Shown here: positions 45,283 through 53,332 of the stretch, one piece after another
How positions within the stretch are numbered: position 1 is the stretch's first letter
Layout of the letters: each line of letters begins with the position of its first letter
DNA from: NORP240 sp965222175
GTDB lineage: Bacteria; Pseudomonadota; Gammaproteobacteria; Pseudomonadales; Pseudohongiellaceae
Direction of reading: 5' to 3'
Length of the DNA stretch: 64,000 nt
Assembly: GCA_965222175.1 (NCBI GenBank)
Contig: OZ244938.1
Coordinates: 3,410,001-3,474,000 of the forward strand
Program-made: the position numbers and the translations under genes
Notes under the pieces: model-generated
What the model was told of the DNA's origin: nothing
Databases searched by the model: none
What the model saw: only the letters and a program-made list of their open reading frames with translations

Positions 45283-46944
45283 ATGGCAAACAACCCGTCA
45301 TCGACATCGCTTCTTGCCCAGTTGAATTCCCTGAGCCAGCTCAGTTTCGTGCGTCAGCTTGGGCTCATGATCATCCTGGCCGCCAGTGTCGCGCTGGGAG
45401 TCCTGACCGTTTTGTGGGCCACCGGCTCCGGCTACGCGGCGCTGTACACCGGACTGTCCAGCCAGGATGCCGCCGATGTCATCGACGCGCTGGAACAGAC
45501 CGGGTCGCGCTACCGCATCGACAATGCCAGCGGTATTATCATGGTGCCCACCGACCGCGTGCGTCAGGTCCGGATGCAGCTTGCCAGCCAGGGGCTGCCC
45601 CGCTCCACCAGCCAGGGATTCGACATCCTCAACGAGGAGCAGGGTCTGGGCACCAGCAACTTTGTCGAGCAGGCCCGCTACAACCGCGCGCTGGAGCAGG
45701 AACTGACTCAGACCATCAGGCAGATCCAGGGCGTACGGGATGCCCGGGTGCACCTGAGCATTCCAAAACAGAGTTCCTTCATTCGCAATTCACGGCAACC
45801 CAGCGCATCGGTCATGATCGACGTGGCCGGATTGAGTGCCCCTGGCGACACGCAATTGTCCGGGATTCTCCACCTGGTGGCCTCCAGCGTTGCCGGCCTG
45901 GAAACAGACCGGGTGTCCATCGTCGATCAACGGGGTAACCTGCTGTCTGACCGCAGCGATTCCGAGCTGGGCAACAGTACCGAGGCCATGCGCTTCACCC
46001 GCCGTATTGAGGAAGACTACAGCGACCGCATTCTCGATCTGCTGACGCCCATTGTCGGTGCCGGCAACGTCAAGGCCCAGGTGACCGCCAACATCGACTT
46101 CACCGCCATCGAAACCACCCAGGAAGTCTACAACCCGGATTCCCTGGCGGTGCGCAGTGAACAGCTGGAGGAAGAGACCGCCGACCTGAACAATTCGGCA
46201 GCAACCGTGGAGCCCGGCACACTGGCCGCGACACCCCCCACCGAACCGGTGGATGGAGAAGCCCGGCCCGGGGGTGAGAACAGCAGGCAGTCCCGTACCA
46301 GCACGGTGCGCAATTACGAGGTGGATCGCAGTGTCAGCCATACCAGGACTGTCCCCGGGGCTATCGAACAGCTATCGGTGGCGGTGCTGGTTGACCTCAG
46401 CGCGGGTGAAAGTGCTGCAGCCGACACGGATGGCGAGGCTGCGTTGCCGCCCAGCCCTGAACTGCTGCAGGCGCGCATCGACCGCCTGACGCAGCTGGTC
46501 AGGGACGCGGTGGGTTTCAACGAAGCCCGTGGCGACACGGTCAGCGTCATTCACGAACCGTTTTTCACCAGTCAGCCGGTGGCGCTGGTAGAAACACCGA
46601 TCTGGCAGCAGGCCTGGTTCCTGACTGCACTGAAGCAGGCCGGTGCCGGTCTGGTTGTCCTGCTGCTCATATTCGCCGTGTTACGCCCCGCCCTGAAGTC
46701 GGTGGTGGCCAATGGCAGCACCACCGGCAGGAAGCTGACGCCCACGGTCGGCGACGCCGACGACGATGAACTTGGCGAGGATCGGGTGCAGCTGTCCGGG
46801 AATCCCACCGGTCAGCAGCTGGCAGCCCCGGGCGCCGGCACCGGCGTGACCTTCGATGACAACCTCGCCCGGGCCCAGAGCCTGGTATTGCAGGAACCGA
46901 CCCGGGCTGCACGCATGATTCAGAACTGGTTAGCCAATGAATAG
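45283..46944 (+). CDS. fliF: MS-ring protein FliF
   Basis: This 553-residue ring protein has membrane helices at about 25-47 and 447-470, with ring-building domains between them (LSSQDAADVIDALEQTGSRY, QGVRDARVHLSIPKQSSF). The C-terminal cytoplasmic tail ends DDNLARAQSLVLQEPTRAAR, the usual FliG-binding helix. The next gene is fliH, not fliG. Confidence 0.96.
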   Translation: MANNPSSTSLLAQLNSLSQLSFVRQLGLMIILAASVALGVLTVLWATGSGYAALYTGLSSQDAADVIDALEQTGSRYRIDNASGIIMVPTDRVRQVRMQLASQGLPRSTSQGFDILNEEQGLGTSNFVEQARYNRALEQELTQTIRQIQGVRDARVHLSIPKQSSFIRNSRQPSASVMIDVAGLSAPGDTQLSGILHLVASSVAGLETDRVSIVDQRGNLLSDRSDSELGNSTEAMRFTRRIEEDYSDRILDLLTPIVGAGNVKAQVTANIDFTAIETTQEVYNPDSLAVRSEQLEEETADLNNSAATVEPGTLAATPPTEPVDGEARPGGENSRQSRTSTVRNYEVDRSVSHTRTVPGAIEQLSVAVLVDLSAGESAAADTDGEAALPPSPELLQARIDRLTQLVRDAVGFNEARGDTVSVIHEPFFTSQPVALVETPIWQQAWFLTALKQAGAGLVVLLLIFAVLRPALKSVVANGSTTGRKLTPTVGDADDDELGEDRVQLSGNPTGQQLAAPGAGTGVTFDDNLARAQSLVLQEPTRAARMIQNWLANE

Positions 46945-47563
46945 TTTCAGCAAGAAATCAGGCCAGGTCGATATCTCCGCCTGGGAAACACCCCGCCTGG
47001 TGGATCACGAGAATGGCAATTCAAGGGTGTCCAGGAGCGAAGTGGAGCTGCGCCAGGGCGTTTACGAGGAAGCCTTCAAGGAAGGCTATGAAAACGGCAA
47101 GGAACTGGGGCTCCAGGAGGCACGGGACCAGCTGAAGCTGGTTAACAACCTGCTGGCGGCAATGCGCAAACCCTACGACGAGCAGACTCAGGAAATCGCC
47201 GAAACCGTGGTGCTGCTGGCCGGCAGGATAGCCCGGGCCGTTATTTCCAGGGATTTGAAAACCGATCCCGACATGTTACTGACGCTGGTGCGGGAGACCA
47301 TTTCCGCATTGAATTCCGGCGACAAGGAAGTGTTTGTTCACCTCAATCCCCGGAGTGCCCAGACCATACGGGAGCTGCTGTCCGCCGAAGCCGGTGAGCC
47401 GGCCTGGAAGATCATAGACGATCCCCACGTCGCACTGGATGCCTGCAAGGTACGTTGCCAGGACTCGGTAGTCGACGCTGACCTCGACACCCGCATCAAC
47501 GTGGTCATCAGCCAGATGCTGGATACCAACACCGACACCAGTCCCGGCGAAGCCGACGAATGA
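46937..47563 (+). CDS. fliH: Export ATPase regulator FliH
   Basis: This 208-residue stator-like partner of FliI has a central EAFKEGYENGKELGLQEARD segment with GxxxG-like repeats and a C-terminal domain binding FliI. Its start overlaps the fliF stop, and it overlaps fliI by four bases. Confidence 0.92.
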   Translation: MNSFSKKSGQVDISAWETPRLVDHENGNSRVSRSEVELRQGVYEEAFKEGYENGKELGLQEARDQLKLVNNLLAAMRKPYDEQTQEIAETVVLLAGRIARAVISRDLKTDPDMLLTLVRETISALNSGDKEVFVHLNPRSAQTIRELLSAEAGEPAWKIIDDPHVALDACKVRCQDSVVDADLDTRINVVISQMLDTNTDTSPGEADE

Positions 47564-48936
47564 CAACCGGCCCGTCCCAGCCTGCGTCCCGATCCCGATT
47601 CGAGCAGGTTCGCAACAAGCTCCAGGGCTACATCGACAACGTGGCACCTCCCGAACTCCCGGTGGAAGGCCGCCTGGTACAGATGAAGGGACTGACCCTG
47701 GTGGCCGCCGGCTGTCAGGCCACCATCGGCAGTCGCTGCAAGGTAATACTTGCCAATCGCCAGGAAATAGAAGCGGAGGTTGTCGGGTTTTCGGAAGAGA
47801 ACCTGTTCCTCATGCCAATCGGCCGCATCCACGGCCTGATGCCCGGCGCCCGGGTTGTGCCCCTGCCTCACTATCCCGAGGTCGGTGTCGGCGACTGCCT
47901 GCTGGGGCGCATCATCGACAGTCAGGGCCGGGCCATCGATTCGCTCCAGGAGCTTAAATACGAAAAAAGCATCCACCTGCTGGGTCCGCCGATCAATCCC
48001 TTCGACCGCCTGCCTATCGATCAGCCACTGGACGTGGGAGTCCGGGCCATCAACGCCCTGTTCAGCGTCGGTCGCGGTCAGCGCATGGGTCTGTTCGCCG
48101 GCAGCGGTGTCGGCAAGAGCGTGCTGCTTGGCCAGATGACAAAGAACACCGAGGCCGACGTGGTGGTGGTTGGACTCATCGGTGAACGAGGCCGGGAAGT
48201 CCGCGAGTTTGTCGACAATATCCTGGGGCGTGACAGCCTCGGCAATGCCGTGGTGGTGGCCACCCCCGCTGACGATCCACCACTGATGCGTCTACACGGT
48301 GCCTGGCGTGCCACTGCCATCGCTGAGCATTTCCGGGATCAGGGCCGACATGTGCTGCTGTTAATGGACTCCCTGACCCGCTTTGCCCAGGCGCAGCGCG
48401 AACTGTCCCTGGCCATTGGCGAACCACCGGTGACCCGGGGCTATTCGCCCTCGGTGTTCGCCCAGTTGCCACAACTCGTGGAACGCGCCGGCAACGGCGT
48501 GCAGCAGACCGGTGGTTCCATCACCGCTTTCTACACCGTGCTGGCGGAAGCCGATGATCAGAACGACCCGATCGTGGATGCCACCAGGGCCATACTGGAT
48601 GGCCACATCGTGCTGACCCGGGAGCTGGCGGAGGCCGGGATCTTTCCCGCTATCAACGTGGAGTCATCCATCAGCCGGGTAATGAACAGCATTATCGATC
48701 CGCAACATCAGCAGGCAGCCACCCGCTTCAAAAAACTCTACAGCATCTACGAGAAAAATCGTGACCTTATCAATGTCGGCGCCTACCGTTCCGGTACCGA
48801 CCCGGAGATAGATCTGGCCATCGACTACTTTCCGCGACTGCAGGCCTTTATCCAGCAGGGCCAGCACGATAAAGCCGACTACCAGGCCAGCCTGACGGCG
48901 CTTAACGCGTTGTTCGGTGGGACCGGCTCAACATGA
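47560..48936 (+). CDS. fliI: Flagellar export ATPase FliI
   Basis: This 458-residue F1-beta-like hexameric ATPase helps unfold and deliver export substrates. Walker A is at about 180-188 (GSGVGKS); LIGERGREVREF and LLMDSLTRFAQAQRELSLA follow. The start overlaps fliH (ATGA), and the stop overlaps fliJ. Confidence 0.96.
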   Translation: MTTGPSQPASRSRFEQVRNKLQGYIDNVAPPELPVEGRLVQMKGLTLVAAGCQATIGSRCKVILANRQEIEAEVVGFSEENLFLMPIGRIHGLMPGARVVPLPHYPEVGVGDCLLGRIIDSQGRAIDSLQELKYEKSIHLLGPPINPFDRLPIDQPLDVGVRAINALFSVGRGQRMGLFAGSGVGKSVLLGQMTKNTEADVVVVGLIGERGREVREFVDNILGRDSLGNAVVVATPADDPPLMRLHGAWRATAIAEHFRDQGRHVLLLMDSLTRFAQAQRELSLAIGEPPVTRGYSPSVFAQLPQLVERAGNGVQQTGGSITAFYTVLAEADDQNDPIVDATRAILDGHIVLTRELAEAGIFPAINVESSISRVMNSIIDPQHQQAATRFKKLYSIYEKNRDLINVGAYRSGTDPEIDLAIDYFPRLQAFIQQGQHDKADYQASLTALNALFGGTGST

Positions 48937-49364
48937 AACGCTCCCAGCGCATGGCACGACTGCACCGCATCAACCAGCTCCAGGAAAAGCTGGCCGCAAG
49001 CAATTTCGCCAGCGTCAGGGAACGCCACGAACAGCTTGAGCAGCAACTGGACCGATTGCGGGACTACTGGAACGAGTACAGCACCAGGCTTGAAGAACTG
49101 AAGAAGACCACCAGCAGTGCCAGGGAACTGCATGAGCATCTACAGTTCCTGGGCAAACTGGACGAAGCGATCCGGCAACAGCAGGAGGCGCTGGCAAAAA
49201 GCGCGGCGCAGCTGCACAACGCGGAAGCGGAGTTTCTCGAAAGACGTGTCGATACCCGCAAGATCGAGAAAGCCACCGCCAGCATGCGGCGCCAGGAGCT
49301 GGTCAGTGAACAACAACAGATCCAGAAGGAAATGGACGATATCTACGCCGCGTTCTTCCCCTGA
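48933..49364 (+). CDS. fliJ: Flagellar export protein FliJ
   Basis: This 143-residue coiled-coil protein fits in the FliI ring like the gamma subunit of F1. It is rich in Glu, Gln, Arg and Lys with regular heptads and overlaps fliI by four bases. It is the last gene of the fleS-to-fliJ run; fliK is separated from it by about 1.6 kb. Confidence 0.88.
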   Translation: MKRSQRMARLHRINQLQEKLAASNFASVRERHEQLEQQLDRLRDYWNEYSTRLEELKKTTSSARELHEHLQFLGKLDEAIRQQQEALAKSAAQLHNAEAEFLERRVDTRKIEKATASMRRQELVSEQQQIQKEMDDIYAAFFP

Positions 49365-49571
49365 TTCCAGCCTGCTCATTGTCCTTCACCGACTTCGAAA
49401 ATTCACCGACCGTGGACCTCGGCCGGCCGTAATTTCCGACGCTGAAAATTCCCTCCGGTCCTCCATTCCCGGGACTTTAGCGCCTTGCCACCAGAGCGTG
49501 AACTGCATCACGTTTCCTTGTCGGTCATGCCCCTAAACTATCGCGAATCAATCACGCTGGGAGACCACGAC

Positions 49572-49937
49572 ATGAACCAAAAAAAAGAACCAACCAAACG
49601 CCTGGCCGGCCGACTTTTCGCAGACGATGGCTTTCTTTGCATGGTGGTGAATACCGATCCGGATAACAACATTGCCACGGTAAGCACAAGGGGACAACTG
49701 GTGGACATGCCGCTAGAAGACGTGTCGAACAAGCTTCTCGCCTATACCAACCTGACCCTGGACAGTCTGAATTCGGAAAGGACGGTCCACCGCCTGGTCA
49801 GCACCGATGCGGGCTGGTTTTTCAAGACCCGGGAACACGGACTGGCCGGACCTTTTGCAACCAAAGAACAGGCCAGGGACGCCATGAATCAGTACATCAT
49901 CAGCGCCCAGGAAGGCCGCGTCCCCGAACAACGCTGA
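49572..49937 (+). CDS. Small DUF6316-like protein
   Basis: This 121-residue protein has a repeated pattern: RLFADDGFLCMVVNTDPDNN in the N-terminal half, then GWFFKTREHGLAGPFATKEQ at the C-terminal side. The GWFF-x-TREH-x-x-GPF-x-T motif is like DUF6316 proteins of Pseudomonas relatives. The ATG at 49572 has GGGAGA upstream; an earlier ATG at 49485 does not. No function is known. It lies between fliJ and fliK and could share their regulation. Confidence 0.6.
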   Translation: MNQKKEPTKRLAGRLFADDGFLCMVVNTDPDNNIATVSTRGQLVDMPLEDVSNKLLAYTNLTLDSLNSERTVHRLVSTDAGWFFKTREHGLAGPFATKEQARDAMNQYIISAQEGRVPEQR

Positions 49938-49993
49938 AAGGGCTCGAATGCGTCTGGGCCTCAGTGAGCTATGCCGAACCTGCGATTATTTCC

Positions 49994-50020
49994 AGTCACG
50001 GAATTTACCGTTCCGTGACT
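49994..50020 (+). terminator. Perfect hairpin after the DUF6316-like gene
   Basis: AGTCACGGAA and TTCCGTGACT pair over ten bases around a seven-base loop. TTCAA follows, so the U-run is weak. It also lies between two convergent genes and may serve both. Confidence 0.5.
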
Positions 50021-50177
50021 TCAACCGGAATAGGGCCGACTGCTGAAAACCAGTGGAACATCCCCACTGACAACAGCGTGTAATGCGCCATCGGACAGCG
50101 ATGTTTTTCTGTCACGATCCGTTATCAATTAGATAGGAGCAATCGAGTTCAATTGCCGGCTGTTGATCCCAACATCA

Positions 50178-50648
50178 TCACTTGACGATGGTTACCGGGC
50201 ATTTTGCCTGATTTGCCACTGCCTGGCTGACACTCCCGAGAAAAGCACGCTTGATTCCGGTCCGCCCGTGGGATCCCAGAACAATGAGGTCAACCTCGTT
50301 TTCTTCCGCGTACTTCCTGATCGCATCGGCCGGGTGACCCCAGACGGTAACCGATTCTGGTTTAACGTCCAGATCGCCAAGAGCCTCCTGTGTTTTCGGC
50401 AGCTCGTCTTCTCGCGCTCGCTGTTCAAGCGCGCTACGTATTTGTTCAACGGTCATTGTACCCTGAGGTCCACCGCCGGGACCCGGTCGGACTCCCCAGG
50501 CACTTGGCATGACGCTTTCCTCGGCAATGACGACCAGCAAGGTAATGCGAGCCTTGAACGCCCGCGCCAGCTCACCGGCTAATGCAGCGGCTTTACTGGC
50601 GTTATCGGACCCGTCGGTGGGCACAAGTATATGTCTTATAGAGCTCAT
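50178..50648 (-). CDS. Universal stress protein, ATP-binding type
   Basis: This 156-residue single UspA domain opens SSIRHILVPTDGSDNASKAA. The C-terminal motif GSHGRTGIKRAFLGS fits G-2x-G-9x-G-S, the ATP-binding class. An internal insert about residues 45-70 is Gly/Pro-rich. The ATG at 50648 follows GGAGAAACG; the open frame further upstream lacks support. It sits in the flagellar cluster facing the opposite way to fliK. Confidence 0.88.
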   Translation of the reverse strand: MSSIRHILVPTDGSDNASKAAALAGELARAFKARITLLVVIAEESVMPSAWGVRPGPGGGPQGTMTVEQIRSALEQRAREDELPKTQEALGDLDVKPESVTVWGHPADAIRKYAEENEVDLIVLGSHGRTGIKRAFLGSVSQAVANQAKCPVTIVK

Positions 50649-50992
50649 TTCGTTTCTCCAGTCTCCAGATTCAGGGTTACGCGGAGTGTATAGGACGTAA
50701 AGCGATAAGTAAGAATAAAAATATAAAAGCTCACGATAGATTATTTCTATTAGTCGGCAACGTTCTGTCGGATGGTGGCCAGCGAATGTCGGCAATATCT
50801 GCACCACTTGCTGCGAAAAAATAAGCCTAATTTCCGGCGTAAAAACTCCTCATGTACCACCCTTCCGAAGTGGCCCGGTACTTGCATTTAAAGACTGCAG
50901 GCTAGAACACACCACGTCGAGACAGTGGAAGCCCGGCACAGCCGGTTTCGTTTCAAATGCCGAACGACCTGATGAATTGACACCCTGAAGCC
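50649..50992. other. usp-fliK divergent gap
   Basis: This A/T-rich 344-base region carries the fliK sigma-54 promoter (50871-50886). An A/T-rich run at about 50700-50750 is the likely promoter area for the stress-protein gene. Confidence 0.5.
50871..50886 (+). promoter_or_regulatory. Sigma-54 promoter of fliK-fliN2
   Basis: TGGCCCGGTACTTGCA has GG-N10-GC spacing, TTGCA at -12 and one mismatch at -24 (TGGCC for TGGCA). Predicted leader is about 95 bases before fliK. Confidence 0.75.
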
Positions 50993-52723
50993 ATGACCGC
51001 AATTATCAACTTTGCCCCGCCAAGGCTGGAGGTTACAGCCCGCTCTCCGGGCCTGGCCATGGCCAGTGATTCACCGGACAGGGCCGGGGATACGTCGAAA
51101 CGAGGCAGCAGCGGAGAATTTGCCGGACTGATGAATCCTCCACCCGTCAAAAAAGAGACAGGCAGTAACGGGAATTTTGACAGGTCCGAAACCGCTGAAG
51201 GTGATGCCGGCGAGGTGGAGACGACAGAGACCGGCACACGCCAGGGAACCGGGACAGACCGACCGGACAGCGTCAATGCGGAAGAGGGCGTACCGGGCAA
51301 CGGGATGGCATCGGTCACCGGCCCGATGCCTCCGGTTGCCACAGCAACGGGACCAGCCGGCCGGGTTGAAATTCCCGCAATTCAACAGCTTACCGGGCAT
51401 GATACCGTGACCGGCAAGTTGTCCACGGGTGGCGCCACCGGCAACACCACAAGTGGAACAGGATCGCCCCGCGAACCGTCCCTGGCGGCACAACAGGGTG
51501 GCCTGAACCAGTCAGCAGTAACAGTGGCGGCAACGGATGCCCGGGGCATTCCATTGCCCACTGGACCGGCGATTCCAGGCCAGCCAGGCGGCATCCCGGG
51601 GATTCCGGATACCCCGGATACGCCTGCAGGAAACGGTGACAGACCGGCGCTATCGCCAGCAGGATCCCTTAACACTCCAACTCTCGATTCCGCCCAATCT
51701 GCCGCCGGGGAGACCCGCCGCGCAGCCCTCGAGAACCGTGGCAGACCCGGTTCAGGTGCCGTTGACGCGGGCCTCAGAGCTGTCGCCGCCTCGCCGGCTT
51801 CCGCCGGGGAGAGAAACACGGGGCCAGCCCCTGACCTCGACAGTGCAGCAGTCAGCACACCGGCCGGCGGCAAGGAATTGCCCGGCAGCGGCAAACCCTT
51901 GCCGGCGGTACTCACCCAGACACCGGCAGTCACCGCACCTGGCCTGAGCGACAGGATCGATCAGATGATCAGGTCCGTGGGCAATGACCGGCGACGACTG
52001 CCGGGCAGGCAGGTGGATACCGAAAACATGGGCAGGATCGGTGAGTCCCCCGGTGACAGTCCCGGACTCGACAAGTCCCCGGTTGCCACCATCAGGACTC
52101 CCGGTGCCGAACTGTTCAGCAGGATTGTCGCCCAGGCCCCGGCCACCGGCGCCAGCGTCGATCCGGCAACAGCCGGGACATCGACCAACGTCGATTCCCC
52201 GCCGGCCAGTCTCCCGGGACAGTCACTGGCCGGGGCAGACAAATCCCTATTGGGAAAAGCGTCGATCACGGCAGGACTGGATGGCAATGGCAGCCTGACC
52301 CTGGACCTGCAGCAGCCTGCCCGGGAACTGGGCAGCCAGCTGTCCAACCGCATCAGGTGGATGGGTAACCTGAATCTGTCCTCGGCGGAACTGAAGCTGC
52401 ATCCCGCCGAACTGGGCACGCTGGAAATACTGATTTCCACCGAAGATGACCAGACCCGGGTCAGCTTTATAACCAGCACCGCGGCGGCCAAGGAACAGAT
52501 CGAAGCATCGCTGCCACGACTGAGAGAACTCCTGGGCCAGAGTGGATTACTGCTGGAACAGGGTGACGTCAGTCACCGGGACCTGGGACGGGAAAGCGCC
52601 GGTGAGCAGCCGGCAGGCCCAGGTACGCGGCTGGGCGATTCCCTGGAACCCGAGATAATGGAACAGCTGCCGCCTTTCTACCGACGGGCAGCAGGTGATC
52701 ATCAGATAGACCACTTCGCCTGA
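50993..52723 (+). CDS. fliK: Hook-length control protein FliK
   Basis: This 576-residue protein has a long, disordered Gly/Pro/Ala/Thr-rich N-terminal part (about 1-430). The conserved FliK C-domain (about 440-530) contains LSSAELKLHPAELGTLEILI and FITSTAAAKEQIEASLPRL with LRELLGQSGL. It acts as molecular ruler and triggers the FlhB switch. No strong ribosome site is seen. It is followed 25 bases on by the second fliN. Confidence 0.9.
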   Translation: MTAIINFAPPRLEVTARSPGLAMASDSPDRAGDTSKRGSSGEFAGLMNPPPVKKETGSNGNFDRSETAEGDAGEVETTETGTRQGTGTDRPDSVNAEEGVPGNGMASVTGPMPPVATATGPAGRVEIPAIQQLTGHDTVTGKLSTGGATGNTTSGTGSPREPSLAAQQGGLNQSAVTVAATDARGIPLPTGPAIPGQPGGIPGIPDTPDTPAGNGDRPALSPAGSLNTPTLDSAQSAAGETRRAALENRGRPGSGAVDAGLRAVAASPASAGERNTGPAPDLDSAAVSTPAGGKELPGSGKPLPAVLTQTPAVTAPGLSDRIDQMIRSVGNDRRRLPGRQVDTENMGRIGESPGDSPGLDKSPVATIRTPGAELFSRIVAQAPATGASVDPATAGTSTNVDSPPASLPGQSLAGADKSLLGKASITAGLDGNGSLTLDLQQPARELGSQLSNRIRWMGNLNLSSAELKLHPAELGTLEILISTEDDQTRVSFITSTAAAKEQIEASLPRLRELLGQSGLLLEQGDVSHRDLGRESAGEQPAGPGTRLGDSLEPEIMEQLPPFYRRAAGDHQIDHFA

Positions 52724-52748
52724 AAATTGAACTGAACAGGATAGTGCC

Positions 52749-53198
52749 ATGAGCGACGAAACCAATACGCCCGATGACCAGGACGAGGCCCGGAACGACG
52801 AAGTCAGCGCAGCCCCGCAAGGCGATCAGGACGAGCCCGGGGAAAACGAGGCAGGTAGCACTAAAAGCAGCGAGACAGGCGGCAGGGATGGCAGCGCCCA
52901 GGACAGCGCGGCCAGGCCGGCGGATCCGGTTGGCCGCAGTGATGTCAACCTGGATGCCCTGCTGAATGTTCCGGTATCGCTGTCTATCGAAGTGGGTCGC
53001 AAGAAAATGCGGATGGACGACCTGCTTGAGACCCAGGAGGGCTCGGTGGTGGAACTGGACAAATTACTGAATGAGCCGCTGGATATCCTGGTGAACGGCG
53101 CCCTGATCGCTCATGGCGTAATCGTCCTGGCAGAAGAGCGGTTCGGCATTCAGATTACCGATATCCTCAGCCCGGAAGAACGGGCAAGAAGCCTCTGA
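52749..53198 (+). CDS. fliN: Canonical FliN switch protein (paralogue 2)
   Basis: This 149-residue protein has the standard FliN SpoA domain (about 73-148): LLNVPVSLSIEVGRKKMRMD, then VVELDKLLNEPLDILVNG, then AEERFGIQITDILSPEERAR. The first 70 residues are an acidic Asp/Glu/Gly linker. AGGATAG precedes the ATG. It is likely the working C-ring FliN, although it is away from fliM and lies after fliK under the fliK sigma-54 promoter. Confidence 0.92.
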   Translation: MSDETNTPDDQDEARNDEVSAAPQGDQDEPGENEAGSTKSSETGGRDGSAQDSAARPADPVGRSDVNLDALLNVPVSLSIEVGRKKMRMDDLLETQEGSVVELDKLLNEPLDILVNGALIAHGVIVLAEERFGIQITDILSPEERARSL

Positions 53199-53223
53199 TT
53201 ACTGACGCCACCGGTCCCGGACC

Positions 53224-53251
53224 GATAGCCGATAGCCGATAGCCGATAGCC
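53224..53251. repeat. Four tandem copies of a 7-bp unit
   Basis: The heptamer GATAGCC occurs four times without change, between the convergent second fliN and EAL-HDOD genes. Such short repeats can change in copy number. It lies outside coding sequence. Confidence 0.9.
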
Positions 53252-53332
53252 AGGCACCCTGCGTCACTCACGACAGCAGGGCAAACCACGGCAGGACGAA
53301 TCACTATTACAACCAATGCCTTGCGTGCGTCG

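Noticed and set aside
50993..52723. Shadow open frames over 100 codons on both strands across fliK.
   Set aside because: They arise from the G+C-rich low-complexity part of fliK; only the fliK frame has the conserved C-terminal domain.
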